Positions 18,969 through 28,022 of a DNA stretch of 64,000 nt are shown piece by piece. The notes below the pieces were generated by a model. That model was not told the DNA's origin. It saw nothing but the letters and a program-made list of their open reading frames with translations, and ran no database searches. Location: NCBI RefSeq assembly GCF_000317205.1, contig NZ_AJLK01000124.1, positions 52,953 through 116,952 on the forward strand, written 5' to 3'. Made by a program: the position numbers and the translations under genes. The first letter of the stretch is position 1; each line of letters begins with the position of its first letter. The stretch comes from Fischerella muscicola PCC 7414 (lineage in GTDB: Bacteria; Cyanobacteriota; Cyanobacteriia; Cyanobacteriales; Nostocaceae).

Positions 18969-21900
18969 CGTTTTTAGTTGCTCCTAGAGTTTTGAGAGTA
19001 TTTATTTGGGCTTTGGTGAGATTAACTACACCTGTAATATCCATGCCTTCGTAAAGTCTCGGCGCTCTTAATAATTTGTGGGATTCGCCCGTTTCCACAT
19101 TCCAAAGTCTAATTGTTCCATCTTCACTACTGCTAGCTAAAATATTACAATTTGGACTAAAGTTTACTGACCAAATCCGTTCCTGATGTCCTCTGAACGT
19201 GGTAAGGATTTGACCAGTATTAATATCCCAGACCTCGACAATCGGTTTTTCGCCGCCAACAGCGAGGAAACGACCATCGCTACTAAAGGCTACTGCCCTT
19301 ACCCAACAAGTTTTTCCCTTCAGGGTTTTGAGGCACTCACCAGTATTTACATCCCAAATTTTGACAGTTTCATCTTCGCTACCACTAGCTAAAAGCTTGC
19401 CATCAGGACTAAAGCGCACCGATCGCACCCAACCATTGTGTCCTCTCAAAGTTTTGAAGCACTCACCAGTATTTACATCCCAGAGTTTGATAGTGCGGTC
19501 TTCACTACCGCTGGCGATCGCACTGCCATCTGGGCTAAAAGTAACTGACCAGACCCAATTTTTATGACTTTCTTGAGTTTGGCGGTATTCTCCCGTGTTG
19601 ATATCCCAAATTCGCAAAGCTTTGTCATCACCACCACTGACGAGGCGATCGCCATCGGGACTAAAAGCAACACAGAGTACTCGATCAGTGTGATCCACCA
19701 AAGTTTTCAGGAGTTGACCTGTTTGCACATCCCATAACTTAACACTTTGGTCATCACTACCACTGGCGATCATGCTACCATCCCGACTCATGGCAATTGT
19801 GCGTATCCGGTTGGTATGACCCGATAGAAATTTGTAGGCTTCGCCAGTCTCAATATCCCAGAACTTGAGGCTTTTATCGTCATTACCACTGACCAAGATA
19901 TTACCTTCTGGATGGAAAACTATCGACCAAGCCCAATCAGTATGTCCTTGCAAAGTTTTCAAACATTGACCAGTATGAGCATCCCACAGCTTGACAATTT
20001 TGTCATCACTACTACTGATCAATACGTTTTCATCAATAAAGGTGACTGACCAAACCCTTGCAGTATGTTCTGATAGTGTCTGTTGACGCTGACCAGTGCG
20101 AGTATTCCAGAGAATGATCCGATGGTCTTCGCTGGCGCTAGCTAAGATACTACCATTAGGACTAAAGGCGACTGAACGTACCCAACCTGTGTGTCCCTCT
20201 AAAGTTCTCAAGTGTTGTCCACTAGGGATATCCCAAAGTCTGATTGTATAATCATCACTACCACTGGCTAAGGTCTTGCTATCTGGACTGAAGGTGACTG
20301 CGCGTACCCTAGCAGTGTGTCCCTTGAGAGTTGTCAAATATTCGCCAGTATTTGCATTCCATAAAATCACAGTTTTGTCACTGCTGCCACTGGCTAAAAA
20401 ACTGCCATCAAGGCTAAAGGCGACTGACCGCACCCAACTTGTGTGTCTTTCCAAGATTTTGGTACATTCGCCAGTGTGAATATCCCACAGTCGGATTGTC
20501 CGATCTTCACTCGCACTAGCTAAAGTGTTACCATTCGGGCTAAAAGCCACCGACCAAACTCTTTCTCGGTGTCCGGTAAGAGTTTTGAGACGCTGACCTG
20601 TCGTGGTGTTCCACAACATTAAGGTTTTGTCATCGCTGGCACTGGCTAAAATTTCACCATCAAAGCTAAAGTAAACTGAGCGAACCCAATTTGTATGGCC
20701 TTCGAGAGTAAGAAATTGATGACCATCTGCATGTCTGAGGCGAATTTTGCTTTTGGTATCGCCCATCGCAATTAGAGATTTGCGAGAACTAGATGCTACT
20801 GCTAAAACCGTGCCAAAGGCTTCAGTAAAGCGAGATTTATCTAAATCAGCACCAATAAATTTAACACCGCGTAAATCAGCACCCCGCAGATAGGCTTGCC
20901 AAACTTTCAAACCAGATAAATCAAGCCCCGATAAACTATAGTCTAAGTAACGCAGTAAGTTTAAGATGTTGCCGACTGCATATCCTTTTCTGTGTAATTT
21001 CGGATCTCGACGCCGCAGGGGATGAACTAGTTTACTTTCAACATCGGTGATGTTTTTGGCTACAGGTTTAAGAACTAATTCTGTTTGACAATGGCGGACA
21101 TAGTCTTTAGCGGTTGCTTTAATCAGGGGATAGGTATTAAATATTTGCCAATCTCCAGAGTTAATTTCCTCGCTGACTTGACGTACTAATAGCGCAATCA
21201 TGTATTCCATGACGACATTTTGCAGAGTAAATTTGCCGTCTACGGTTTCAATGAGCGATCGCCTTTTTAAATTCTCTAGACTTTCAATGATTTGTGAAAA
21301 CATGGATTTTTCCACCATGTCTTCATATAAGTCTTTGACATACACTGGTTCGCGGTTAATTGCTAACCAGTACATAATTTCTTGTTCTAATTCTGTTAAC
21401 CGCTCAAACTGGTTATCTAATAAAGTTTCAATCCCAACAAATTGGGTGATTTCTTGGGCGATAAATTCAGAAACATTGCCATTAAATAAATCTTTAATAA
21501 ACGTAGATAAGATTTTGAGTGCCAAGGGATTACCACTGTAGAGTTCCACTAGTTGGCGCATTTCATCTACCGAACCAGAAAGCCCTTTATCTGCCAAAAC
21601 TCTCATGGCTTCTGGCTGTTGTAGACCTTGCAACAATAGGGAACGGATCGGTAAATTTTCGCCCCCCTGAAGAGCAATTTCCTTGGGTTTGGTACGACTA
21701 GTCAACAGCAGACAACTTTGATGAGATGATTGTCCAATACGCTGAATTAAGATACTGTAATCTTCGTATCCTTCTCGATATTCATCTGCATGAGCGCCAT
21801 CAGCAAGAATTGATTCAAAGTTATCTAATATCAACAAGCAACGTGCAGAACGTAGGTAATCAAGTAAGTGTGAAACTTTATCACTGATACTACCTTTAAC

Positions 21901-22485
21901 ATCAATCACTTGTTGGTCTGAGAGAAACTTGATTGCGTCATCCAATATTGTTTCCAACTTCGGAGTCTCACGCAAACTACGCCAGATAATGTAGTCAAAT
22001 TCCGACTGCAACTGCTGCAACAGCTTCACAGAAAGAGCTGTTTTCCCTAATCCTCCCATACCCAAAAGAGCAACTACACGACAGCGATCGCCAATAATCC
22101 ATTGCTCTAGGGTATTTAGTTCATTTGTACGCCCATAGAAAATGATTGTGTCGGGTGCATCTCCTAAATCTAATTTGCTTTCAGGTCGGGAATTGTCGCC
22201 TTGCTCAACAGACAATTCCTGTGATTTTTGAACATGAGGATGATTCCCGATCAAATCTGGTTTGTGGATCGCAAACAAAGTCACTAACTCTACTCGTTTG
22301 CTGATACCAAATGTTTGATAGAGCCGCTCTAAATATTTTCTCACTGTCACAGGTTTAATATTCAAGGCATCAGCGATCGCTTCATTAGATTCTCCTGCCA
22401 AGATTAAACGTAATACCTCTTGTCGTCGTGGTGTTAGCTGTTTCAAAACATCATCTAACTGTTGTTGGTTCATGTTGTTTGGCAT
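18961..22485 (-). CDS. HTH-NB-ARC-pentapeptide-WD40 STAND protein
   Basis: 1174 residues. Domains: LuxR/GerE-like HTH (12-62, LTPRRQEVLRLILAGESN); NB-ARC ATPase (about 117-460) with P-loop GMGGLGKT at 142-149 and Walker B RCLLILDNFES; a short pentapeptide-like part (about 518-552, LSGLKVWQAYLRGADLRG); then 14 WD40 units from about residue 560 (each ending like ASGSEDRTIKLWDVNTG), enough for two seven-bladed propellers. STAND proteins of this type act as ligand-sensing switches, with the propellers sensing and the HTH perhaps binding DNA. Cyanobacteria use similar proteins in signalling and possibly defence. A CRP-like site lies 60 bp upstream. Confidence 0.9.
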   Translation of the reverse strand: MPNNMNQQQLDDVLKQLTPRRQEVLRLILAGESNEAIADALNIKPVTVRKYLERLYQTFGISKRVELVTLFAIHKPDLIGNHPHVQKSQELSVEQGDNSRPESKLDLGDAPDTIIFYGRTNELNTLEQWIIGDRCRVVALLGMGGLGKTALSVKLLQQLQSEFDYIIWRSLRETPKLETILDDAIKFLSDQQVIDVKGSISDKVSHLLDYLRSARCLLILDNFESILADGAHADEYREGYEDYSILIQRIGQSSHQSCLLLTSRTKPKEIALQGGENLPIRSLLLQGLQQPEAMRVLADKGLSGSVDEMRQLVELYSGNPLALKILSTFIKDLFNGNVSEFIAQEITQFVGIETLLDNQFERLTELEQEIMYWLAINREPVYVKDLYEDMVEKSMFSQIIESLENLKRRSLIETVDGKFTLQNVVMEYMIALLVRQVSEEINSGDWQIFNTYPLIKATAKDYVRHCQTELVLKPVAKNITDVESKLVHPLRRRDPKLHRKGYAVGNILNLLRYLDYSLSGLDLSGLKVWQAYLRGADLRGVKFIGADLDKSRFTEAFGTVLAVASSSRKSLIAMGDTKSKIRLRHADGHQFLTLEGHTNWVRSVYFSFDGEILASASDDKTLMLWNTTTGQRLKTLTGHRERVWSVAFSPNGNTLASASEDRTIRLWDIHTGECTKILERHTSWVRSVAFSLDGSFLASGSSDKTVILWNANTGEYLTTLKGHTARVRAVTFSPDSKTLASGSDDYTIRLWDIPSGQHLRTLEGHTGWVRSVAFSPNGSILASASEDHRIILWNTRTGQRQQTLSEHTARVWSVTFIDENVLISSSDDKIVKLWDAHTGQCLKTLQGHTDWAWSIVFHPEGNILVSGNDDKSLKFWDIETGEAYKFLSGHTNRIRTIAMSRDGSMIASGSDDQSVKLWDVQTGQLLKTLVDHTDRVLCVAFSPDGDRLVSGGDDKALRIWDINTGEYRQTQESHKNWVWSVTFSPDGSAIASGSEDRTIKLWDVNTGECFKTLRGHNGWVRSVRFSPDGKLLASGSEDETVKIWDVNTGECLKTLKGKTCWVRAVAFSSDGRFLAVGGEKPIVEVWDINTGQILTTFRGHQERIWSVNFSPNCNILASSSEDGTIRLWNVETGESHKLLRAPRLYEGMDITGVVNLTKAQINTLKTLGATKNDE

Positions 22486-22811
22486 TTTGCCAACTTTACA
22501 TACGCTTTTAGTGACCGATTATTAGCTTACATCGTAAAAACATCTGTGACACCTGTCACTTATACTTATTATTCTCTTTATAGCAGTCACTCTTGGTAAT
22601 ATTTTACCTCAAAAGCTATTGACATCCAGATATCAGGCGTGCAATACTTGTCACTAAATACGACAAATAGTTTCCGCAGTCACTTTTCATAGGGTCACAA
22701 AAGGCGAATAAATCGGTCTAATTCTTAGTCACACAGGTAGAACATCTGTCTGTTTTGGGATAGTCATAACCTTTACCACTTTTGACTAAGAATACAGCGA
22801 AAGCTTAGTAA
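22486..22811. promoter_or_regulatory. Divergent intergenic region with repeated GTCAC words
   Basis: 326 bp between the WD40 gene (minus) and a small plus-strand gene. GTCAC or its complement GTGAC occurs eight times, near 22511, 22547, 22555, 22587, 22648, 22677, 22692 and 22728. Such clustering between divergent starts suggests operator sites for one regulator, perhaps the HTH domain of the WD40 protein itself. Confidence 0.4.
22545..22560. promoter_or_regulatory. CRP-like site TGTGA-N6-TCACT
   Basis: TGTGA (22545-22549), six bases, TCACT (22556-22560): one mismatch from the cAMP-receptor consensus TGTGA-N6-TCACA used by SyCRP1/AnCrpA-type regulators. It lies 60 bp upstream of the WD40/NB-ARC gene. 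Confidence 0.4.
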
Positions 22812-23084
22812 ATGGTTCAATCTATGCCCAAAGAGAGCAACGAACTTAACGAAGTTGACAAATTATTGGTTCAGCTACTAGTAATTCTCATTGGCAGTTG
22901 GCAAGAAACTGGTTTTGGTCGTATTGAAATCCAGAGTGAGAAAATTAAACATGACCGAATCGCAGTCACGATTTTGGGTTCTACTCATTATCGGTATGTC
23001 ATCAGCGATGAAGATTTGAAAAAGTGGTGGAGAGTGGGCGAAAAGCTGAATCAGAAGACAATTGAATCAAGAACAACTGAATAA
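22812..23084 (+). CDS. Small conserved-looking protein, unknown function
   Basis: 90 residues (starts MVQSMPKESNEL; the second Met at codon 5 is an alternative). It has an amphipathic N-terminal helix (VDKLLVQLLVILIGSW), then a beta-rich part (GFGRIEIQSEKIKHDRIAV) and a charged C-terminus. No family is recognised. It is divergent from the WD40 gene and shares its GTCAC-rich upstream region. Confidence 0.55.
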   Translation: MVQSMPKESNELNEVDKLLVQLLVILIGSWQETGFGRIEIQSEKIKHDRIAVTILGSTHYRYVISDEDLKKWWRVGEKLNQKTIESRTTE

Positions 23085-23213
23085 CGACTAATTGAATAAT
23101 TGAATATCTAACTCTCCAAAGAGATTGCATAGTTGCGATGACTGGCAGCTTGAACAAGGAAATACTCGAAAGTATTTGATCACCTCGCCCTGATAAATTG
23201 TGATTTTTTACGA

Positions 23214-23246
23214 GGCAGGAAGAAGTATCTAGTATACTTCCCTGTC
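23214..23246 (+). terminator. Probable terminator hairpin
   Basis: An imperfect inverted repeat (gcaggaagaagtat / atacttccctgtc) is followed by TTATTTTTT. It lies after the small gene ending at 23084 and 41 bp before the next start; a perfect AATACT-CGAA-AGTATT hairpin at 23161-23176 precedes it. Confidence 0.45.
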
Positions 23247-23287
23247 TTATTTTTTAGCCAATTTTTGTCATGTAGGAGAGAAATTAT

Positions 23288-23521
23288 ATGGCTATGAAAA
23301 AAGATCAATACAGCGCTTTATTTAGGTTCGTTACCAAATTCCTGAAATACTTTTTGCTGACTTTAGTCGGTTTTGCGATCGCTTATGTAATGTCAATGAG
23401 TGTCGGCGCACAACATCTTCTAATTATGATCTTGCCATTGTTTAGAGGATTGGTTTGGCGAGCAGCAATTATTCTGTTGTGCTTACTAGCAACAACCGTC
23501 GTCATTGAATCATTACGTTAG
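23288..23521 (+). CDS. Small two-TM membrane protein, unknown
   Basis: 77 residues with a clear ribosome site (TAGGAGAG) 9 bases before the ATG. Two TM helices (YFLLTLVGFAIAYVMSMSV; AAIILLCLLATTVVIESL) join through a short loop, and the N-terminus is basic. No family recognised. The good ribosome site and compact TM pattern make it a credible gene. Confidence 0.55.
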   Translation: MAMKKDQYSALFRFVTKFLKYFLLTLVGFAIAYVMSMSVGAQHLLIMILPLFRGLVWRAAIILLCLLATTVVIESLR

Positions 23522-23605
23522 GTTCAACAAACACGGGTGTGGGGGTGTAAGGGTATAAGGGTGTAGGGGAAGAAAAAGGAAAAACTCTGCGTCCCCACCG
23601 AAGCT

Positions 23606-23630
23606 TTGATCGCCGGCTTACGGCGATCAA
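23606..23630. repeat. Palindromic module nested in another repeat
   Basis: 10-bp arms (TTGATCGCCG / CGGCGATCAA) with loop GCTTA. It sits within a block (about 23592-23652) that splits a copy of the tgcgtccctttgcg repeat (see 3971-4018) after 'ctctgcgtcc'. Confidence 0.75.
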
Positions 23631-23728
23631 ACTTCTCTCTGCTTTGACTGCGCGTCCCTTTGCGTTTCAAAACACTTCTTGGGAGAACCATTTATTACTA
23701 ACTCATCATCACTTTGGAGAAGAAAAAT

Positions 23729-23941
23729 ATGTCAAACAAAAAAAATAGCACCCTTTGGGGAGGGGTGCTTCCACCAATATTAATCATTTTAGTGACAGGA
23801 TCGCTATCCTTGGCCATCCTTGATAAAGAAAATCGTCCTGCATATTTTGATATTGCCAAAGTAGCTGTTGGCTATGCTTTTGGTTCCATGAGGTTACAGG
23901 GAAATAGTAATGACACAGAAAAATCAGACAATTCAAACTGA
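23729..23941 (+). CDS. Small single-TM protein, unknown
   Basis: 70 residues from the ATG at 23729, with GGAGAA 8 bases upstream (an in-frame TTG lies at 23714). One TM helix ([20 protein letters not shown]), then a hydrophilic tail. Its stop overlaps the convergent miaB stop by 9 bp. No family recognised. Confidence 0.5.
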   Translation: MSNKKNSTLWGGVLPPILIILVTGSLSLAILDKENRPAYFDIAKVAVGYAFGSMRLQGNSNDTEKSDNSN

Positions 23942-25297
23942 TACCACTTCCCTTACCTCCACTGGTTCACCCGTTAAACTAAAAGCCCGAACTTCGCTGA
24001 TTCTTACCTTTACTAACTTACCTTTGAGTTCGTTGATGTCACCAGTAAAGAAAGTCAGACGGTTAGTGCGGGTACGTCCCATGACTTGGGTTTTGTCTTT
24101 GGGGTTTTGGTCTTCTACTAGCACTTCTTCTAAGCGTCCCATATAACGTTGCGATCGCTCGGCTGCAATCGTCGCCACTAAATGGTTTAATCTTTGGAGG
24201 CGATCGCTTTTCACCTCTTCACTGAGTTGATTTTCCCAAACTGCGGCGGGTGTTCCCGGGCGGGGAGAATAAGCAGCAGTATTCAACTGATCAAAACCAA
24301 TATCTGCAACTAACTTGAGTGTATTCTCAAACTGTTCTTCTGTTTCTCCAGGGAAACCAACAATCGCATCAGCACTAATCGCCGCATCTGACATATACTC
24401 GCGGATTGTGTTGATAATCCGGCGATATTTTTCATGGGTATAACCCCGTGCCATACGTTTTAAAACTTCGTTATCCCCAGATTGAAATGGAATGTGGAAG
24501 TGTTCGCATACTTTCGGCAACTCTGCACAAGCGCGAATCAAGCGCTCAGTAAAATAACGGGGATGACTAGTAGCAAATCTGATTCTTTCCACGCCCGGAA
24601 CATCATGCACATAGTACAGCAAATCTGTCAATGTATGCTGGTGACGGCCTTCCGGTGTTACTCCTGGTAAATCCCGCCCGTAGGCGTCGATATTTTGACC
24701 CAAGAGTGTAACTTCCTTGTAACCCTGACGCCCTAGTTCCTCCATTTCGACGCGAATTGCCTCTGGTGTCCGAGACTGTTCCACACCCCGGACATTCGGC
24801 ACTACGCAATAAGTGCAGCGTTCGTTGCAGCCGTAAATCACATTCACCCAAGCCGTAACCTTACTATCTCGGCGTGGTTTGGTAATATCCTCAATAATAT
24901 GAATTGGTTCTGTGGCCACAACCTGATTGCCGTCAAACACTTGTTGCAATAAATCTTGCAGTCGGTTGGCATGTTGCGGCCCCATAACTAAATCTAATTC
25001 TGGTACTCGGCGTAGTAGGGCTTCTCCTTCCTGTTGAGCAACACAACCAGCAACAATTAATGTTAAATCCGGTTGTTCGTGCTTGCGCTTTGCTTGCCTA
25101 CCTAGATAAGAATATACTTTTTGCTCCGCGTTATCTCGGATGGTGCAGGTGTTATAGAGTATTACATCTGCCTGATTTGGGTCTTCTGACCACTCAAAGC
25201 CCATGTCTTCTAAAATGCCAGCCATACGCTCTGAGTCAGCTTTATTCATTTGGCAACCGAAAGTAGTTATGTGATAATGGCGGCGTGAAGTGGTCAT
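23933..25297 (-). CDS. miaB: tRNA-2-methylthio-N6-dimethylallyladenosine synthase MiaB
   Basis: 454 residues. A radical-SAM methylthiotransferase that adds the 2-methylthio group to i6A37 of tRNAs. The N-terminal UPF0004 domain has its cluster cysteines in [21 protein letters not shown] and VAGCVAQQ. The radical-SAM CxxxCxxC is in [12 protein letters not shown], and the C-terminal TRAM domain has [18 protein letters not shown]. Start ATG 25297 (a TTG two codons earlier is possible). All catalytic cysteines are present and length is normal. Confidence 0.96.
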   Translation of the reverse strand: MTTSRRHYHITTFGCQMNKADSERMAGILEDMGFEWSEDPNQADVILYNTCTIRDNAEQKVYSYLGRQAKRKHEQPDLTLIVAGCVAQQEGEALLRRVPELDLVMGPQHANRLQDLLQQVFDGNQVVATEPIHIIEDITKPRRDSKVTAWVNVIYGCNERCTYCVVPNVRGVEQSRTPEAIRVEMEELGRQGYKEVTLLGQNIDAYGRDLPGVTPEGRHQHTLTDLLYYVHDVPGVERIRFATSHPRYFTERLIRACAELPKVCEHFHIPFQSGDNEVLKRMARGYTHEKYRRIINTIREYMSDAAISADAIVGFPGETEEQFENTLKLVADIGFDQLNTAAYSPRPGTPAAVWENQLSEEVKSDRLQRLNHLVATIAAERSQRYMGRLEEVLVEDQNPKDKTQVMGRTRTNRLTFFTGDINELKGKLVKVRISEVRAFSLTGEPVEVREVVSV

Positions 25298-25410
25298 GAG
25301 CAATTACACTTAAGCACTAAAATTTAAAGGGTTTTCCTATTATTGTATAAACTCTAGCTGCCAATTAACATCTGGCGTGGATTGAGATTATAACAAAACT
25401 CAAGCTTTTA

Positions 25411-25680
25411 AAAACGAACACAGATGAACACGGATGAACACCGATTGACACCAACGCACAATCTATCTGTGTGCATCGGTGTGTATCGGTGTTCGATTTC
25501 TTCAAAATTATAGTGGCTTGCGGTTAACTCCAGTAGAGAAAAAACGAACACGGATGAACACAGATGAACACCGATTGACACCAACGCACAATCTATCTGT
25601 GTGCATCAGTGTGTATCGGTGGTCGATTTCTTCAAAATTATAGTGGCTTGCGGTTAACTCCAGTAGAGAAAAAACGAACA
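25411..25680. repeat. 130-bp tandem repeat, two copies plus a partial third
   Basis: Unit starts (aaaacgaaca) are at 25411, 25541 and 25671, an exact 130-bp period; the third copy is cut after about 15 bp by the inverted-repeat arm. Each unit holds its own inverted words (aacaccgattgacacc / cggtgtgtatcggtgttcg). The copies differ at only a few positions, suggesting recent duplication. Confidence 0.85.
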
Positions 25681-25685
25681 CGGAT

Positions 25686-25912
25686 GTAGACGCGCAAGCG
25701 GTGAGGGGGTCGCAGTCTTGGACGCCACGTGCTACAACTCTTGGAACCCCCAAGGGCGCAGTGGCTGGGCTTCCCGTCACGTAGACGCGCTCATAGGCTT
25801 AAGGTAAGGGTATGCGAACCCCCGTAGACGGGCGAAGCCCGGCTTCTCTCTCGTACGCCGTAAGGCGTGAGCGTAGGGTAGAGTACCCGAAGGGCTTTGG
25901 TGCAGGGTACAC
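25686..25912. repeat. Left arm of a large inverted repeat
   Basis: About 227 bp whose reverse complement matches 33009-33275 along its length (shared words gtagacgcgcaagcggtgag, gacgccacgtg, ggcttaaggtaagggtatgc, gggtagagtacccgaaggg). The copies differ mainly by a short insertion in the right arm. It is a mosaic of smaller modules seen elsewhere in the window. Confidence 0.8.
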
Positions 25913-26070
25913 TCATGGAACACACATGTCAATTAAGAGTATGTGTCGGTGTTCGCTTTTTTAAACATTTCGCCTGTTGATTTGATATTAAACATAATTA
26001 TCAAATCAAAGTCTTTTTGCCTTTTGAATTACATTATAATACAATAATAGTTACAAGTTTGTTTACTGTC

Positions 26071-27153
26071 ATGGATGTAGTAAGTAGTGATCCCACAGAG
26101 TGGAAATATATCACCTACGAAAAAATACCAGAAAATCTTCATCAATGGCAACTGACAGAATCAGATTATCGGTTGTTTAAGAAAACAGATTGGGTAGTAA
26201 CAGAAAAAATTCATGGTGCAAACTTTGGTATATCTACTAATGGTTTAGAGGTACGCTTTGCCAAGAGAAAGGAATTTTTGCAGCCAGGAGAAGATTTTTT
26301 CAATTATTTATCTCTACAAGCCAAACTAGCACAGCAAGCAAAAGAAATCTTCCGGCTCTTGCAGTCTACCATGCAGTTGCAGAGAATATATATTTATGGA
26401 GAATTATTTGGTGGTGAGTATCCTCACCCAGAAGTAAAGGCTGTGGCTGGTTTGCAAGCTATACAAACAGGTGTTTATTATTCACCTCAAATTGAATATT
26501 GTGCTTTTGATATAGCAATTTTAGAAAATCAAACATCTTTAGAAAAAACTTACTTAAATTATGACCACGCACTTGATTTATTTTACCAAGTAGGAATGAT
26601 GGGTGCTGAACCATTATTTATTGGAAAATATGAAGATGCTATGGCATATCCCATTGAGTTTGAATCTAAAATTCCAGATATTTTGGGTTTGCCTAAGTTA
26701 ACCTTTGCCAATAAAGCTGAAGGAATAGTTATTAAACCTTTAAAAACTATTTATATACAAACTTCTAAAGGTAAAATTCGTCCAGTAATTAAGAAAAAAA
26801 TTCCTGAATTTGCAGAAGATTGTCGCTTTCATCAAGCCAAAAAATGGCACTTTCGACAACTGCTACCAGAAAAGCGAGAGCTAAGTATAGAAGAGGAATT
26901 AACTCAAGAAATGTTAGCACTAGTTACACCAACAAGATTAAATAACATTATTTCTAAATTAGGGAGGATTTCTCAAAACGATACAAATATAATTCAGGAA
27001 TTAGTAGCACAATTAATGAATGATATATTAGAAACATTTCACGAAGATTATGGCAGTATTTTTTGTTTACTCGAAAATGAGGTTCAACAAAATATGCTAA
27101 GTCAATTGCAAAAAGCCTCAGAAGAATTAGTTAAACATTATTTCAACAAGTAG
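26071..27153 (+). CDS. Rnl2-family RNA ligase
   Basis: 360 residues from the ATG at 26071 (an upstream in-frame start at 26017 would add 18 residues outside the domain). Nucleotidyltransferase motifs are in order: motif I with adenylated Lys46 (EKIHGANFG), motif III YGELFGG (about 109-115), IIIa YCAFDIAI, motif IV EGIVIKPL (217-224) and motif V basic run VIKKKIPEFAE. This is the T4 Rnl2 pattern of enzymes that seal nicks or breaks in RNA using ATP. A helical C-terminal domain of about 100 residues follows. It is translationally close to a DUF2087 gene (4-bp gap). RNA repair is a reasonable inference; the target is unknown. Confidence 0.88.
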   Translation: MDVVSSDPTEWKYITYEKIPENLHQWQLTESDYRLFKKTDWVVTEKIHGANFGISTNGLEVRFAKRKEFLQPGEDFFNYLSLQAKLAQQAKEIFRLLQSTMQLQRIYIYGELFGGEYPHPEVKAVAGLQAIQTGVYYSPQIEYCAFDIAILENQTSLEKTYLNYDHALDLFYQVGMMGAEPLFIGKYEDAMAYPIEFESKIPDILGLPKLTFANKAEGIVIKPLKTIYIQTSKGKIRPVIKKKIPEFAEDCRFHQAKKWHFRQLLPEKRELSIEEELTQEMLALVTPTRLNNIISKLGRISQNDTNIIQELVAQLMNDILETFHEDYGSIFCLLENEVQQNMLSQLQKASEELVKHYFNK

Positions 27154-27157
27154 AACT

Positions 27158-27463
27158 ATGAACAACAATAAATTAGAAAATTGGGAAGAAAAAGTACTGA
27201 ATAATTATCTTGATGGTACACAATTAAAGAAAATCCCTGCCTCTCGTAAAAAACGCTTAGTTGTACTGAGGTGGTTAGTCAGAAAATTTGAAGAAAAAGT
27301 GACTTATAGTGAACGCCAAGTCAACGAAATTATTTCTCAGCATCACTCTGACTACGCGACACTACGGCGGGAAATGATTGGTTATCAACTGATGGAAAGA
27401 GAAAAGGGTTTCTACTGGCGATTACCAGCAGCACTGTGGAAATCTGAAAATGAAATCAAGTAA
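27158..27463 (+). CDS. DUF2087-domain protein
   Basis: 101 residues, basic. RLVVLRWLVRKFEEKVTYSE, then VNEIISQHHSDYATLRREMI and GFYWRLP form the DUF2087 pattern, a winged-helix-like domain found alone or fused to transcription factors. It begins 4 bp after the RNA ligase stop, so the two are almost certainly one transcript. It could regulate the ligase or bind the same nucleic acid; there is no direct evidence. Confidence 0.75.
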   Translation: MNNNKLENWEEKVLNNYLDGTQLKKIPASRKKRLVVLRWLVRKFEEKVTYSERQVNEIISQHHSDYATLRREMIGYQLMEREKGFYWRLPAALWKSENEIK

Positions 27464-27465
27464 TC

Positions 27466-27597
27466 TTAGAATCTTGGTTGAATTGTTGGTGCATTGAGAT
27501 AAGCTTGGGGATTCTCTGGATCGAACTCTAAACCATTGAAGAATTTTTCTATCCCTCGTGATGTACTCGCTGGAATGGCAGATTCTTGACGAAAATT
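27466..27597 (-). pseudogene. C-terminal tail of an ABC substrate-binding protein (NrtA-like remnant)
   Basis: About 43 codons in a frame different from the adjoining ATPase fragment: [15 protein letters not shown], then [14 protein letters not shown], ending QPRF-stop at 27466. It resembles the C-terminus of nitrate/sulfonate-type substrate-binding proteins. It has no start and directly follows the ATPase remnant, so a deletion or frameshift joined the two. Confidence 0.5.
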
Positions 27598-28022
27598 TGC
27601 CCTACCGAAGCACTAGCAGCAGTATTTAACATCACTACCCGATCAGAGAGTAACAAAGCTTCATCGACATCATGAGTAACCATAATTGCAGTAATATGAT
27701 TTTGCTCGCAAATTTGCATTAACTCCACTTGTAGAGAACTGCGAGTCAGTGCATCCAAGGCTCCAAATGGTTCATCTAACAGCAACAGCTTTGGTTTAAT
27801 TGCTAAGGCCCGTGCTAGCGCTACTCGTTGTTTCATCCCACCAGAAAGTTGTCTGGGTTTCTTGCGCGCTGCATCCTTTAAACCGACCATTTCCAGGTAG
27901 GTTGCAACTATGCGATGGCGTTCGGCTTTGGATTTGTGGGACATTGCTTTATCTACTGCGATCGCTACATTGTCCCAAGCTGTTAACCAAGGCAGCAGAG
28001 AATAATTTTGGAACATCATCAT
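27549..28022 (-). pseudogene. ABC transporter ATPase remnant (nitrate/sulfonate type), Walker A missing
   Basis: 157 codons beginning at the Q-loop region (FQNYSLLPWLTAWDNV), followed by signature LSGGMKQRVALARAL, Walker B LLLLDEPFGALD and H-loop VTHDVDEALLL. The first 80 or so residues, including the Walker A P-loop, are absent: upstream DNA changes abruptly at a gcgatcgc site (28023-28030). The C-terminus is also shifted into a foreign tail (FQRVHHEG). NrtC/NrtD or SsuB/TauB-like origin is likely. It cannot hydrolyse ATP. Confidence 0.8.

Larger units (their letters stand above)
25298..26070. other. Repeat-filled intergenic region upstream of the RNA ligase
   Basis: 773 bp made up largely of a 130-bp tandem duplication and one arm of a large inverted repeat, both listed separately. 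The last 100 bp is AT-rich and should hold the RNA-ligase promoter. Confidence 0.7.

Noticed and set aside
25508..25780. 90-codon minus-strand ORF
   Set aside because: Runs through the 130-bp tandem repeat and the inverted-repeat arm; no protein-like composition.
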